Positions 18,308-26,774 of a stretch of DNA of 64,000 nucleotides are shown in pieces (the stretch's first letter is position 1; each line of letters opens with the position of its first letter). The stretch is from CAWIHK01 sp963835935 (lineage in GTDB: Bacteria; Bacteroidota; Ignavibacteria; UBA10030; CAVZMI01): positions 124,001 through 188,000 of the forward strand of contig CAWIHK010000002.1 in assembly GCA_963835935.1 (NCBI GenBank), given 5' to 3'. The notes beneath the pieces were generated by a model. The model searched no databases. It was given only the letters and a program-made list of their open reading frames with translations, and was not told where the DNA came from. The translations under genes were made by a program, and so were the position numbers.

Positions 18308-19666
18308 TTATCGATCGCTTGATATTTTCGCGTGCAATGCATTTGCCTTACGTCGTGCCTCACGATCCTCCGCGGTTTCTTCCTCTTCGCCTTCATCTTT
18401 TTGATCGGCGGCTTCGCCTTCTTCTTCAATCTCGGCTTCGTCGAGACCCACTTTCATCATCTCGATAATTTCTTTTGCCTTTTCCTGACCGACACCGTCG
18501 ATAGCTTCAAGGCGTTCAATTCCAGCCTCAATGATTTCACGAGCGGTAGTCAGTTCCTCATCGATGAGCCGTTCATAGACAGCTTCTCCCAGTTCAGCGC
18601 GGAATTGCTGTAAATCTATATCGTACTCTTCTTCCGGCACACCTTCATTTACGACATCGATTTCGAACCCGCAAAGTTTGGAAGCCAGCCGGACATTCTG
18701 CCCATTTTTTCCGATCGCGAGCGATGCCTGATCGTTCGTAACGAGAATCGTCACACGTTTGTTTTCCTTGTCGATCGTGATTTGTTTCAATTTTGCCGGA
18801 GCCATAGCTCGCACAATCAATGTTTCAGGATCTTCCGTCCAGTTTATCACATCGATATTTTCATTATTCAGTTCACGGACGATGGCATGAATTCGCACGC
18901 CTTTCATTCCTACGCATGCGCCGACTGCATCTATTCTGTCGTCATGCGATTCTACGGCAACCTTCGAGCGCTCGCCCGCTTCGCGGGCTACAGCTTTGAT
19001 TTCGATGATGCCGTCGTAAATTTCAGGTATTTCAATTTCAAATAATTTCACAAGGAATTTTGGATCGGCACGAGTGATGATAACGCGCGGATTTCCAGCA
19101 CCTTTCACGACATCCTTCACCAAAGCACGAAGTGTTTCACCCTTCTTGTATCGTTCTCTAAAAATCTGTTCTTCTTTTGGCAGGATCAGTTCGTTTTTAT
19201 TATGAATGATGAGAATTTCTTTCTTGCGGATTTGATAAATCTCGCCGACTATTATCTCGCCAATCGTACCGGAATACTCGTTGTAGATAATTTCCTTCTC
19301 GACATCTTTTATTCTTTGATTGAGTGTCTGTTTTGCGGCAGTGATTAATCGGCGGCCGAAAGACATCAAATCGACGATTTCCACATACTCGTCACCTGCA
19401 TCCAGATTCTCGCCCGAAAGTTTCCGCGCAGTCTGAACATCAATCTGAGTGATAGGATCAACGACCGTTTCAACGACGTTACGCTCAAGGTAGATTTCGA
19501 TATCTCCTTTTTCCATGTTAACGACAACATCGAATTTTGCTTCCAGCCCGTATTTCTTCCGCATCATCATGCTGAAGATGTCTTCTACAATGCCGATGAG
19601 GATATCCTTATCAATCCCCTTCTCCCGCGCCATCTGCGCGAACGAGTCGACAATTTGATAATTCAT
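18308..19666 (-). CDS. nusA: transcription termination/antitermination factor NusA
   Basis: A 452-residue RNA polymerase-binding factor. The N-terminal domain (MNYQIVDSFAQMAREKGIDKD) is followed by an S1 domain near 135-200, two KH domains (VGACVGMKGVRIHAIVREL near 228; ASLAIGKNGQNVRLASKL near 310) and a C-terminal helix-hairpin-helix (LEAIDGVGQEKAKEIIEM near 390). An acidic tail follows. It overlaps rimP by four bases. Confidence 0.97.
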   Translation of the reverse strand: MNYQIVDSFAQMAREKGIDKDILIGIVEDIFSMMMRKKYGLEAKFDVVVNMEKGDIEIYLERNVVETVVDPITQIDVQTARKLSGENLDAGDEYVEIVDLMSFGRRLITAAKQTLNQRIKDVEKEIIYNEYSGTIGEIIVGEIYQIRKKEILIIHNKNELILPKEEQIFRERYKKGETLRALVKDVVKGAGNPRVIITRADPKFLVKLFEIEIPEIYDGIIEIKAVAREAGERSKVAVESHDDRIDAVGACVGMKGVRIHAIVRELNNENIDVINWTEDPETLIVRAMAPAKLKQITIDKENKRVTILVTNDQASLAIGKNGQNVRLASKLCGFEIDVVNEGVPEEEYDIDLQQFRAELGEAVYERLIDEELTTAREIIEAGIERLEAIDGVGQEKAKEIIEMMKVGLDEAEIEEEGEAADQKDEGEEEETAEDREARRKANALHAKISSDR

Positions 19667-20127
19667 TCTTGTCTCCTGAACTGCGGCTCGACAACCGCTT
19701 TTTGAATCTGTGTAATCGAAATATCCAAAGGTTCCTGATTATTTAATTCTATGGTTATTGTTGAATCACTAACCGATTTAAGAACACCGGTTATCGTTTT
19801 TGTTTCGTTGTCACTCGTATAGTTAATTTTCAACATACGGTTAATATTTTTTTGATACTGGCGATGAAATTTCAGCGGACGATCAAGACCCGGCGATGAA
19901 ACATCGAGGCGGTATCTACCTTGAATCAAATCCTTTGAATCGAGGACGGCGCTTATTTCGCGGCTGACTTCGGCACAGATGTCGGCTGTCACTCCTTCAT
20001 CCGTATCAACGAAAATTTCTACAATCCGCGTTCCCCGTTCTCCGCGAACTATCACATCGACCACGTAACCATCATATCGCGCGATTATCGGATCCGCAAT
20101 CTCCCTGATGGTTTGTGCCAGTTCCAT
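19663..20127 (-). CDS. rimP: ribosome maturation factor RimP
   Basis: A 154-residue protein assisting 30S assembly, in its usual place before nusA. Features: YDGYVVDVIVRGERGTRIVEIFVDTDEG and the SSPGLDRPLKFHRQYQK signature. I chose the ATG at 20127 because GGAAGG stands eight bases before it. An upstream in-frame start would lie inside a terminator hairpin. The leader carries a promoter candidate and that hairpin, suggesting attenuation of the whole rimP-nusA-infB operon. Confidence 0.93.
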   Translation of the reverse strand: MELAQTIREIADPIIARYDGYVVDVIVRGERGTRIVEIFVDTDEGVTADICAEVSREISAVLDSKDLIQGRYRLDVSSPGLDRPLKFHRQYQKNINRMLKINYTSDNETKTITGVLKSVSDSTITIELNNQEPLDISITQIQKAVVEPQFRRQE

Positions 20128-20141
20128 TATCATTTCCTTCC

Positions 20142-20169
20142 AAAAAAAATAGCCCAAACTGGTGGGCTA
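20142..20169 (-). terminator. Rho-independent terminator / attenuator ahead of rimP
   Basis: On the minus strand TAGCCCA, a six-base loop and TGGGCTA are followed directly by eight T residues. The T run ends only a few bases before the rimP ribosome site, leaving no room for a promoter between them. It therefore ends the atpDC message, attenuates the rimP operon, or both. Confidence 0.82.
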
Positions 20170-20183
20170 CTTCGGGGTTTTAA

Positions 20184-20212
20184 AATATACATAATCATTT
20201 CTTGAATAGCAA
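20184..20212 (-). promoter_or_regulatory. sigma-70-like promoter candidate for the rimP operon
   Basis: On the minus strand TTGCTA and TATATT are separated by exactly 17 bases, upstream of the attenuator-like hairpin and 55-85 bases from the rimP ATG. The -35 box lies within an 11 bp perfect palindrome (20194-20220). The match is by eye and the housekeeping sigma consensus of this lineage is not known to me. Confidence 0.45.
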
Positions 20213-20220
20213 GAAATGAT
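20194..20220. repeat. perfect 11 bp inverted repeat after atpC
   Basis: ATCATTTCTTG and CAAGAAATGAT flank a five-base loop, nine bases past the atpC stop. No T run follows on the minus strand, so it is a poor intrinsic terminator. It may stabilise the atpDC message end or serve as an operator over the candidate rimP promoter. Confidence 0.6.
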
Positions 20221-20229
20221 CTTTTCTTT

Positions 20230-20640
20230 TTAAACCTTCATCACAATTCTCAAACGGTTAAGTGCGCGTGCCAACGCCGCTTCAGCCCGGCTCGCGTCTA
20301 ATTCTCTTTCCCTTTTAAGAAGACGGCTTTTCGCACGATCTCTGGCTGCTTCAGCTCTTTGCGCATCGATTTCAGATAACCTTTCAGCAGTTTCCGCCAA
20401 AACTACCACTTTATTTTTCTTCACTTCAAGGAAACCGCCGCTCGTAGAGTAGCGGGTAATCGAGCCCGCCGGATCGACCAACTTTAATTCACCCACAACC
20501 AACGACGAAATCAGAGGCGCATGATTTACTAAAACCTGAAACCCGCCGCATTCGCCGGGAGCCGAGATACTTTGCACCTGACTGCTGAATACTACCTTAC
20601 GCGGAGTAACGATATTGACCTGAAATAATTTGTCCGCCAT
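20230..20640 (-). CDS. atpC: F1Fo ATP synthase subunit epsilon
   Basis: A 136-residue subunit of the F1 central stalk. The N-terminal beta sandwich (FQVNIVTPRKVVFSSQVQSISAPGECGGFQVLVNHAPLISSL) and two C-terminal helices (AQRAEAARDRAKSRL; AEAALARALNRLRI) are typical. It follows atpD by two bases. No other ATP synthase gene adjoins the pair. Confidence 0.95.
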   Translation of the reverse strand: MADKLFQVNIVTPRKVVFSSQVQSISAPGECGGFQVLVNHAPLISSLVVGELKLVDPAGSITRYSTSGGFLEVKKNKVVVLAETAERLSEIDAQRAEAARDRAKSRLLKRERELDASRAEAALARALNRLRIVMKV

Positions 20641-20642
20641 GA

Positions 20643-22052
20643 TTATGCCGCTGCAATCTTTTTCGCTTGTTCTAAAACTTCTTCTATCGCGCCAACCATA
20701 TAGAACGCGCCTTCCGGAACATCATCGCATTCACCGTCGATGATCATCTTGAAACTCCGGATTGTGTCTTCCACTTTCACATAACGCCCCGGTATTTGTG
20801 TGAATTGTTCTGCAGTAAAGAACGGCTGCGACAGGAATTTTTGTATCTTGCGGGCGCGTGCCACGGTGATTTTGTCTTCGTCGGATAATTCGTCGATGCC
20901 GAGAATGTTGATGATGTCCTGCAGATCTTTGTATGTTTGAAGAATTTCTTTCACCCGTTTTGCAACATTGTAATGTTCGATACCGATTACGTGCGGATCA
21001 AGAATTCGTGAAGTGGATTCCAACGGATCGACTGCTGGATAAATTCCGATGTCGACGATCTGACGGCTCAATACTGTTGTCGCATCGAGATGTGCAAATG
21101 CAGTTGCCGGAGCCGGATCGGTTAAATCGTCTGCGGGAACATAAATTGCCTGGACCGATGTGATGGATCCTTTCTTCGTAGATGTGATGCGTTCCTGCAA
21201 CGCTCCCATTTCGGTTGCAAGCGTTGGTTGATAACCGACGGCGGAGGGCATGCGTCCGAGCAGTGCGGAAACTTCGGAGCCAGCTTGTGTGAAACGAAAA
21301 ATATTGTCGATGAAAAGAAGAACATCTTTACCTTCTTCATCGCGGAAATATTCCGCCATAGTTAAAGCCGTTAAACCGACACGCGCACGAGCGCCGGGCG
21401 GTTCATTCATCTGTCCAAAAACTAGCGCGGTTTTTTCGAGCACACCCGATTCTTTCATCTCATGCCACAGATCGTTTCCTTCGCGGGTGCGTTCACCCAC
21501 GCCGCCGAAAACGGAATAACCGCCATGCTGCTTGGCGATATTATGAATGAGTTCGGTGATTATAACGGTCTTTCCAACACCGGCTCCGCCGAAAAGTCCG
21601 GTCTTTCCGCCTTTTGAATATGGTTCAAGAAGATCGACAACCTTGATGCCGGTTTCGAACATTTCTTTTTTCGTACTCAGTTGATTGAATTCCGGCGCCG
21701 GACGGTGAATGGGATACATCTTTGCAGTTTTTATATCTCCCATTTCATCAATCGGATTGCCGATGACATTTATCAGACGACCCAAAACTTCGGGACCAAC
21801 AGGCACGTTGATAGGACCGCCTGTATCGAAGGCTTTTGTGCCGCGGACAAGTCCATCTGTAGAATCCATCGCGACAGCGCGAACACGATCTTCGCCAAGA
21901 TGCTGTTGGACTTCGACAATGAGATCTTCATTTTTTCCTTCCACGGTTACGCGCGGTATCCGTACTGCATTTAAGATTGACGGCAGTTTTCCGCCTGAAA
22001 AATCAATATCGACAACCGGTCCGATGATCTGGACGATTACTCCTTCGTTCAT
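20643..22052 (-). CDS. atpD: F1Fo ATP synthase subunit beta
   Basis: The 469-residue catalytic subunit. Walker A is GGAGVGKT near residues 153-160, with the family segments GERTREGNDLWHEM, VFGQMNEPPGARARVGLTALTMAEYFRDE (catalytic Glu in GERTREG) and LLFIDNIFRFTQAGSEVSALLGRMPSAVGYQPTLA. The atpD-atpC pair standing apart from the other subunit genes is a known arrangement in Bacteroidota and Chlorobi relatives. Confidence 0.97.
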   Translation of the reverse strand: MNEGVIVQIIGPVVDIDFSGGKLPSILNAVRIPRVTVEGKNEDLIVEVQQHLGEDRVRAVAMDSTDGLVRGTKAFDTGGPINVPVGPEVLGRLINVIGNPIDEMGDIKTAKMYPIHRPAPEFNQLSTKKEMFETGIKVVDLLEPYSKGGKTGLFGGAGVGKTVIITELIHNIAKQHGGYSVFGGVGERTREGNDLWHEMKESGVLEKTALVFGQMNEPPGARARVGLTALTMAEYFRDEEGKDVLLFIDNIFRFTQAGSEVSALLGRMPSAVGYQPTLATEMGALQERITSTKKGSITSVQAIYVPADDLTDPAPATAFAHLDATTVLSRQIVDIGIYPAVDPLESTSRILDPHVIGIEHYNVAKRVKEILQTYKDLQDIINILGIDELSDEDKITVARARKIQKFLSQPFFTAEQFTQIPGRYVKVEDTIRSFKMIIDGECDDVPEGAFYMVGAIEEVLEQAKKIAAA

Positions 22053-22174
22053 TCCTACTTAGCCTTTCTATATTCCAATCGAAAAAACTCGATGAAAAAG
22101 ATAACAAAACATTTGCAGAGAAGCAATAATACACGTCTCGCAATTGCCGACCGCGAGTGCTTGATTTTTGTGAA

Positions 22175-22289
22175 TGCTACGAAGGAGTTATACTCCTGAG
22201 ATATGTGAAATAGGTGGAGTTTTACTCCACATATTTTCTGAGCTTGATCTTTCGGGAGCAGAACTCCCTCAGAACAAGCTGGCGTAGCA
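22175..22289. repeat. nested hairpin element upstream of atpD
   Basis: An outer stem TGCTACG/CGTAGCA encloses AGGAGT-TAT-ACTCCT, GTGGAGT-TTT-ACTCCAC and GGGAG-CAGAA-CTCCC hairpins, plus an AGCTTG/CAAGCT stem around the third. All three inner hairpins share a GGAGT/ACTCC core. A minus-strand open frame of 88 codons across this stretch is probably accidental. Confidence 0.6.
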
Positions 22290-22349
22290 CAAACATAAAG
22301 CATAGGCGGATACTCTCTCATAACATTCGAATAGTTCTGTTGTTTATCA

Positions 22350-22560
22350 GATCCCGCGATGCGAATGAAAATTCTTCGTGACGCGGGATCCTCAAAACGA
22401 CTGATGACTTAGCTCACGACGAGTCGAAAGAAGAAATGAATGTGGATTTCTAATTTGGGGATCCCGCATGCTATTTGAATCGCGAAGAAACGGGATCCTC
22501 AAAACGACAATCAACTTAGCTTCTCCGCCTTCGGCGGATCGCTAAGTTGAGTCGTTTTGG
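22350..22560. repeat. direct and inverted repeats in the atpD/cassette intergenic region
   Basis: GGGATCCTCAAAACGAC occurs twice in the same direction (22385-22401 and 22492-22508), each time paired with an upstream GATCCCG to make a hairpin, and an inverted version (GTCGTTTTGGGA) closes the block at 22551. An AACTTAGC/GCTAAGTT stem with an inner TCCGCC-TTC-GGCGGA hairpin lies near the end. From 22590 to 22859 I see no gene, only AT-rich sequence with two similar ACCATATA-containing segments. Confidence 0.6.
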
Positions 22561-22859
22561 GACTTGATTTTCTCATAGCTATTGTTTAATGTTATGGCAT
22601 TCGAACCATCCATGGATTCCTGTGATATAACGATGATCAATACATACATTCTGAACAAAACTGTACTTGGAATGAAGAGTCCGATAGACAACTTGTAATA
22701 AAGTGATTGCGTATTAGACCGAAACCATATATGACGCAGGAAGTATATGCGGCGGTAGATAAAAGATTCATAAATAGTTTGTTACAGAATATTTTGGTTT
22801 GAAGTATATACGGAAGCAAATTATAAAAGCGATCTTAGGCTGAAACCATATAAACAGTA

Positions 22860-22875
22860 GTTAGGTGCCATTTCG
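22860..22875 (+). other. cassette start: attC R'-type box
   Basis: GTTAGGTGCCATTTCG reads as an R' box (GTTRRRY) at the start of a gene cassette. Its exact complement CGAAATGGCACCTAAC is found at the far end of the following two genes, split by an IS110 element (23783-23795 plus 25309-25311). No integrase gene lies on either side. Confidence 0.6.
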
Positions 22876-22884
22876 GAGTTAAAG

Positions 22885-23463
22885 ATGAAGGTGATTGACA
22901 GTGGAATGCCAGAACAGACTTACTGGAATAGTCTATTTGATATTCCACGTATCGTAAACTGGCTTGAGCTACAGAACATTGTTGGCCCGATTGTCGAAAT
23001 TGGTTGCGGATATGGTACTTTCACTGTTCCAATAGCAGCGAAAACTAATAATCAGATTTTAACTTTTGACATCGACCCATCTATGATTGAGATAGCACGG
23101 AAAAATGTGCAACAATCTGGACTCACAAATGTCCAGTTCTCTCTTCGCGATATTCTCGAAACGGGGACGGGATTAGAATCCAATAGTGTCGGAATGATTC
23201 TATTATTCAATATCTTGCACTTCGATGAGAGAAGGGCTATGCTTGAAGAGGCCTCTCGAATTATAAAACCCTCTGGTGTTGCTGCAATAATCCATTGGCG
23301 GAAAGATATTGAGACGCCACGTGGCCCAATTGTTCATATGCGACCGGATCAAGATACAATTCTTGGTTCAATCAAAGGTCTCGATTTGCATTTCGAAGGT
23401 AACAGTAGAATATTAGAACCCTATCACTGGGGTATTCAACTAATCAAAGGAGTTAACAATTGA
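22885..23463 (+). CDS. class I SAM-dependent methyltransferase
   Basis: A 192-residue methyltransferase with unknown substrate. Motif I is VEIGCGYGTF near residue 38, an acidic residue ends strand 2 (FDIDPSM), and LLFNILHFDERRAMLEEASRIIKPSG is motif IV/post-motif. It starts 19 bases into a probable gene cassette and overlaps the DsrE-like gene downstream by a TTGA junction, so the two are translated together. Confidence 0.85.
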   Translation: MKVIDSGMPEQTYWNSLFDIPRIVNWLELQNIVGPIVEIGCGYGTFTVPIAAKTNNQILTFDIDPSMIEIARKNVQQSGLTNVQFSLRDILETGTGLESNSVGMILLFNILHFDERRAMLEEASRIIKPSGVAAIIHWRKDIETPRGPIVHMRPDQDTILGSIKGLDLHFEGNSRILEPYHWGIQLIKGVNN

Positions 23464-23780
23464 AAATCGGTATCATCATCGAAACAAACGAACCAGAGAA
23501 GGCTTGGAATGGAGTGCGCTTTGGAAACACGGCTCTCAAGCAAGGGCACGAGGTCAAAATATTTCTGATGAGTGCAGGTGTGGAAATTGAAAGTATTGTT
23601 CATGAGAAGTATAATGCGAAGAAACAGATTGACGAATTTATTCAGAACAAAGGAGCCGTCTTGGCTTGTGGTACTTGCATCAAATCGAGGAATCAAGAGG
23701 GGTCTGATGTCTGTCCAATTTCTACAATGATGGATTGTTTGAGCATGGTTGAGTGGGCGGAAAAAGTAATCACCTTCTGA
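23460..23780 (+). CDS. DsrE/DsrF-like protein
   Basis: A 106-residue small alpha/beta protein of the DsrE/YchN sulfur-relay fold: an N-terminal MKIGIIIETNEPEKAWNGVRFGNTALKQGHEVKIFLMSAGVE, then VLACGTCIKSRNQEG, where the two cysteines are in a position used for sulfur transfer in relatives. The start is TTG, preceded by AAAGGAG at a good distance and overlapping the methyltransferase stop. Pairing with a methyltransferase suggests modification of a thiol or metalloid compound, which is inference. Confidence 0.82.
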   Translation: MKIGIIIETNEPEKAWNGVRFGNTALKQGHEVKIFLMSAGVEIESIVHEKYNAKKQIDEFIQNKGAVLACGTCIKSRNQEGSDVCPISTMMDCLSMVEWAEKVITF

Positions 23781-23782
23781 AA

Positions 23783-23795
23783 CGAAATGGCACCT
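23783..23795 (+). other. attC R'' half, interrupted by IS110
   Basis: CGAAATGGCACCT is the left part of a 16-base complement to the cassette start at 22860. The remaining AAC lies at 25309-25311 on the far side of an IS110 element. Together they restore ACCTAAC, an RYYYAAC box, followed by an attC-like stem GGCTTCG/CGAAGCC in 25330-25430. Confidence 0.6.
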
Positions 23796-25308
23796 TCCAA
23801 GAAACTCATTAAGGTGAAGCAGGGACGAGATGAAAACCTAAAGATTTAGCTCTGTCTTTAAGGTTGCGTACAAGACGTGCTTTATATTTTTCATTATAAT
23901 AGTCTTCACCAAGATCAACATACTCGACTTTATCTTTAAGCATTTTATAGATAATGCGTGCAAGTTTGTGAGCGGTGGCAATGTTAGCCATCGGAGCGCC
24001 ATACTTGGATCTGATTCTTCTGTAGAAAGCGCCGAGGGCACACTTAGCATTGGCAAGAGAGAATGCAGCCAAACGTAATGCTTTATTGGCTCTATTTTTT
24101 GATTTTGGAATATGGGAGAAAAAAACTTTTCCGCCGGTTGTTTTATTATTGGGAGCAAGTCTAAGCCAGGAGCAGAAGTGTTTTGAGGTTTTCCATTTCG
24201 ACATATCTGTGCCGATGTCGGTGATAATATCCTGGATAGTAGAAGTATTGAGACCATCAACCTGGACAAGGTCAACGCCGGTGATGCGGTAGAGTTGAGT
24301 ACGCAGATCGAAAGAAGGCGCATTCCTGGCTTTCTTATTGACATTTCGTTTTAATGGTTTCAGGGGACGTTCTTTGGGGTTGACGAGAGAAGGAAGTTGT
24401 CGATACATGGTTTCGGTTTCGTTATCCAGTTCGGTAATCAGGGAAGAGTAATAGTTATAGAGATCGAGCATTTGTTTGAGCTGGAAGACGTATTCTTTTC
24501 TATAATTTCCTTCGAGAGAGAGTTCGATTTCTTGCTCAGATTTTTTACAGTGTGGATCGCGAAATGATGCTAAGTATTTTGGGTCGGTGTTGCCGTTAAC
24601 GATAGAGCGCAGGATGTGCATACCGGTGGTGCCGGTAACATCCGAGATAACGTTGGTGAGTTTAAGATTCATCAGTTGAAGAATTTTTTGTATATGCTGG
24701 ATGTGAGAAGCACGGAAGCGCAGAAGATTTGCCCTATGGCGAATCATATCGCGCAGAGCGCGAATGTTCTGTTCCGGAATAAATGAACCGTTCAAGAGTC
24801 CGTAGGTAAGCAGTTGTTGAATCCATTGGCAGTCTTGGATATCCGTTTTTCTGCCGGAGACATTTTTGATTTTACGAGCATCGACCAGGAGAACCTCGAA
24901 GCCGTGTTCGACAAGAATTTCAAACAGAGGTATCCAATAGACGCCGGTTGACTCCATTGCAACAGTAGTGATGTTGCATTGTTTGAACCATTGGGCGATC
25001 GCGACTAGATCGCGTGTGAACGTTCCAAAAACACGCACGAACTGTTCATCGCGATCTTCAGGAACAGCGACATACATTTGACTGTCGCCAACATCAACGC
25101 CTGCGGCATTGAGATTGATTTGTTTGAGTGCATCAATGCGGATAATTTTGTCGTTGTTCTTTTGATTCTTTTTTTTCATTGAAGAACTCCTTACATTAAA
25201 CATGAAAAAAAGCACGATGTTCTTTAGCCGACGGTTTTAGAGTATGGAACTCTTCCAAACGGGGTCTATGCCACCAATATAAAAACTGAAAACAGCCGGG
25301 ACCAACCT
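23796..25308. mobile_element. IS110-family element inserted in a cassette attC site
   Basis: About 1.51 kb, flanked by CCT on both sides (23793-23795 and 25306-25308) and without terminal inverted repeats, as expected for IS110. Removing it rejoins a 16-base sequence perfectly complementary to the cassette start, which fixes the boundaries to within the shared CT/CCT core. The roughly 130 bases between the left boundary and the transposase start contain an AGAGT/ACTCT stem and are where a bridge RNA would lie. Confidence 0.78.
23809..25179 (-). CDS. IS110-family transposase (DEDD recombinase)
   Basis: A 456-residue recombinase. The N-terminal RuvC-like DEDD domain has NAAGVDVGDSQMYVAV, VAMESTGVYWIPLFEIL and DARKIKNVSGRKTDIQDCQWIQQLL. 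The C-terminal Transposase_20 domain has ITGVDLVQVDGLNTSTIQDIITDIG and KTTGGKVFFSHIPKSKNRANKALRLAA with the reactive serine region. I chose the ATG at 25179 for its upstream AAGGAG. It lies antisense to the cassette genes. Confidence 0.93.
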   Translation of the reverse strand: MKKKNQKNNDKIIRIDALKQINLNAAGVDVGDSQMYVAVPEDRDEQFVRVFGTFTRDLVAIAQWFKQCNITTVAMESTGVYWIPLFEILVEHGFEVLLVDARKIKNVSGRKTDIQDCQWIQQLLTYGLLNGSFIPEQNIRALRDMIRHRANLLRFRASHIQHIQKILQLMNLKLTNVISDVTGTTGMHILRSIVNGNTDPKYLASFRDPHCKKSEQEIELSLEGNYRKEYVFQLKQMLDLYNYYSSLITELDNETETMYRQLPSLVNPKERPLKPLKRNVNKKARNAPSFDLRTQLYRITGVDLVQVDGLNTSTIQDIITDIGTDMSKWKTSKHFCSWLRLAPNNKTTGGKVFFSHIPKSKNRANKALRLAAFSLANAKCALGAFYRRIRSKYGAPMANIATAHKLARIIYKMLKDKVEYVDLGEDYYNEKYKARLVRNLKDRAKSLGFHLVPASP

Positions 25309-25435
25309 AACCAACGGGCTTTGAAAAGCGCCAATGCGGCTTCGGTCATAATTCTGAAGAACATTGTATTTATTTTATACAGGTTAATGTAAAAGAGTTT
25401 CTCTTAAACAAGAATCGGGCGAAGCCAGATGGGTT

Positions 25436-25631
25436 GCCTAACCAGCACATCAAGCTGACGCAATGAGCGTACTGCAAAATTCATGGCTGGTGGTGGGTGT
25501 ACGTTCTTATTATAAAGTTCTTTGTACCTTATGACTTTAGTTTTAATAAATAACCTTTTCAGCATGAACTTGTTTCGTTCACAGCAACTTGAAAGTTTTC
25601 GTTGGCGCAGCTTAGCGCCGATCCGTTAGGC
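25436..25631 (+). other. attC-like recombination site
   Basis: The stretch opens with GCCTAAC (RYYYAAC) and closes with GTTAGGC (GTTRRRY). The right side GCGCAGCTTAGCGCC...GTTAGGC resembles the classical attC right half, and AAGCTGACGC on the left can pair with GCGCAGCTT. About 196 bp is long for attC. A diverged relative of its right half occurs at 29212-29388. Confidence 0.55.
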
Positions 25632-25645
25632 CGCGTTTTGAAATA

Positions 25646-25654
25646 GTTGTGTGC
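25646..25654 (+). other. cassette start box GTTGTGTGC
   Basis: GTTGTGTGC begins a second candidate cassette. Its complement GCACACAAC occurs at 26613-26621, after the secreted-protein gene. Such GTTGTG-type boxes differ from the GTTAGGC type nearby. Confidence 0.45.
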
Positions 25655-25710
25655 AACCAAAAACCAAAACATGAGCATAAATTAGAGTAAACATTTTTAA
25701 TATAATAAAG

Positions 25711-26538
25711 ATGAAAAATATTTTTGTACAAAGAATTATGACAATTGCAACAGTATTTAGTTTGCTATTATCAGTTACGGTGATTGCACAAAACAATGCA
25801 ATTTTAGACAAACTTCCAGTTAAATTAGTTTTGGTATATGAAAGTCCTCAAACGTATTCAATGACAACAGAATATATTGATTACGATATATTTGGGAATT
25901 TCATTAAAAAGAAATTAATCACAGCTGAATATACAACTGGCTTAGAAAATGAACATGTACAATGGAACAGGGTAGAAGTTGCAGAATCAAAAAGTGAAAC
26001 AGAAGCTTATCCAAAAGGTAAAGAGCAGGAATTTATGAAAGGTTTTACCTATTACCAATCAATGGAAAAAATAAACGAAGCCTTTGTAAATCAAATACCT
26101 CAAGCAGATGTTTTTATGAAAAATCTTACTTGGGACGTAAAAGCAATTGAAGATTTTGCATGGTCAAAGTGGAATAAGCTTGAACTTAATAGAGAATACT
26201 CAGATAATTCAAAGAAATCAAGTGTTGACTTAGCGGGCGAAGGGACATTTGAAAATAAAGACATTCGACTTACATGGATTGGAATAACCAACATAAACCA
26301 TTTAAACTGTGCCATTATTAAATTTATGGCTATGGTAAACCCTTTAGAAGTCAAAACAGGCGACTTTCATATTAAAGGCAGAAGTCATTATTGGGGCAAC
26401 ATTTATGTATCACTTTCAAACAAACAAATTGAATATGCAGAATTATATGAAGATGTGGTAATGGATGTAAAAGAAGGTGAAGAAAAAAGTAATAAAGTAA
26501 ATACTGTAAGGTATATTCATATTCAGAAAAAGATTTAA
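25711..26538 (+). CDS. secreted protein of unknown function
   Basis: A 275-residue protein (266 if the ATG at 25738 is used) with a signal peptide ending near VIAQNN. I do not recognise a family. The mature part is mostly polar, probably beta-rich, with no cysteine cluster or catalytic motif that I can see. The gene is strikingly AT-rich compared with neighbours such as the OmpA gene, fitting a foreign cassette. It is bracketed by GTTGTGTGC and GCACACAAC. Confidence 0.75.
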   Translation: MKNIFVQRIMTIATVFSLLLSVTVIAQNNAILDKLPVKLVLVYESPQTYSMTTEYIDYDIFGNFIKKKLITAEYTTGLENEHVQWNRVEVAESKSETEAYPKGKEQEFMKGFTYYQSMEKINEAFVNQIPQADVFMKNLTWDVKAIEDFAWSKWNKLELNREYSDNSKKSSVDLAGEGTFENKDIRLTWIGITNINHLNCAIIKFMAMVNPLEVKTGDFHIKGRSHYWGNIYVSLSNKQIEYAELYEDVVMDVKEGEEKSNKVNTVRYIHIQKKI

Positions 26539-26612
26539 CAAAGAATATTATAGCTATAAATTTTATTTAGTTCAAAAGCGATAATGTTTGACTAAAATAA
26601 AAAAAAATGGCA

Positions 26613-26748
26613 GCACACAACACGCGATATAAAACATTGTGGTTTAAGTGCTATGCCAAGCGCATCGCTCGCTGGCAAGGTTCTTATCGGTTGATAGGTT
26701 CACAGCTCCGAAATCCCCAACGTTTCATACCGCAAACCGTTGTACGAA
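26613..26748 (+). other. attC-like palindromic region between cassettes
   Basis: GCACACAACACGCG opens and CCGTTGTACG closes a stretch with an internal GCCAAGCG/CGCTCGCTGGC stem. It sits between two genes in the array and has the look of an attC hairpin, though the two end boxes match imperfectly. An in-frame extension of the next gene through this stretch is not coding-like. Confidence 0.4.
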
Positions 26749-26774
26749 ATTACCTAAGATTGGAGAAAAACAGC

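Noticed and set aside
22055..22321. 88-codon minus-strand open frame upstream of atpD
   Set aside because: It runs through nested palindromes, has no ribosome site or family resemblance, and its sequence is explained by the hairpin repeats.
26607..26774. N-terminal extension of the acetyltransferase-cupin frame
   Set aside because: The extension crosses an attC-like palindrome, and a good ribosome site precedes the internal ATG at 26775.
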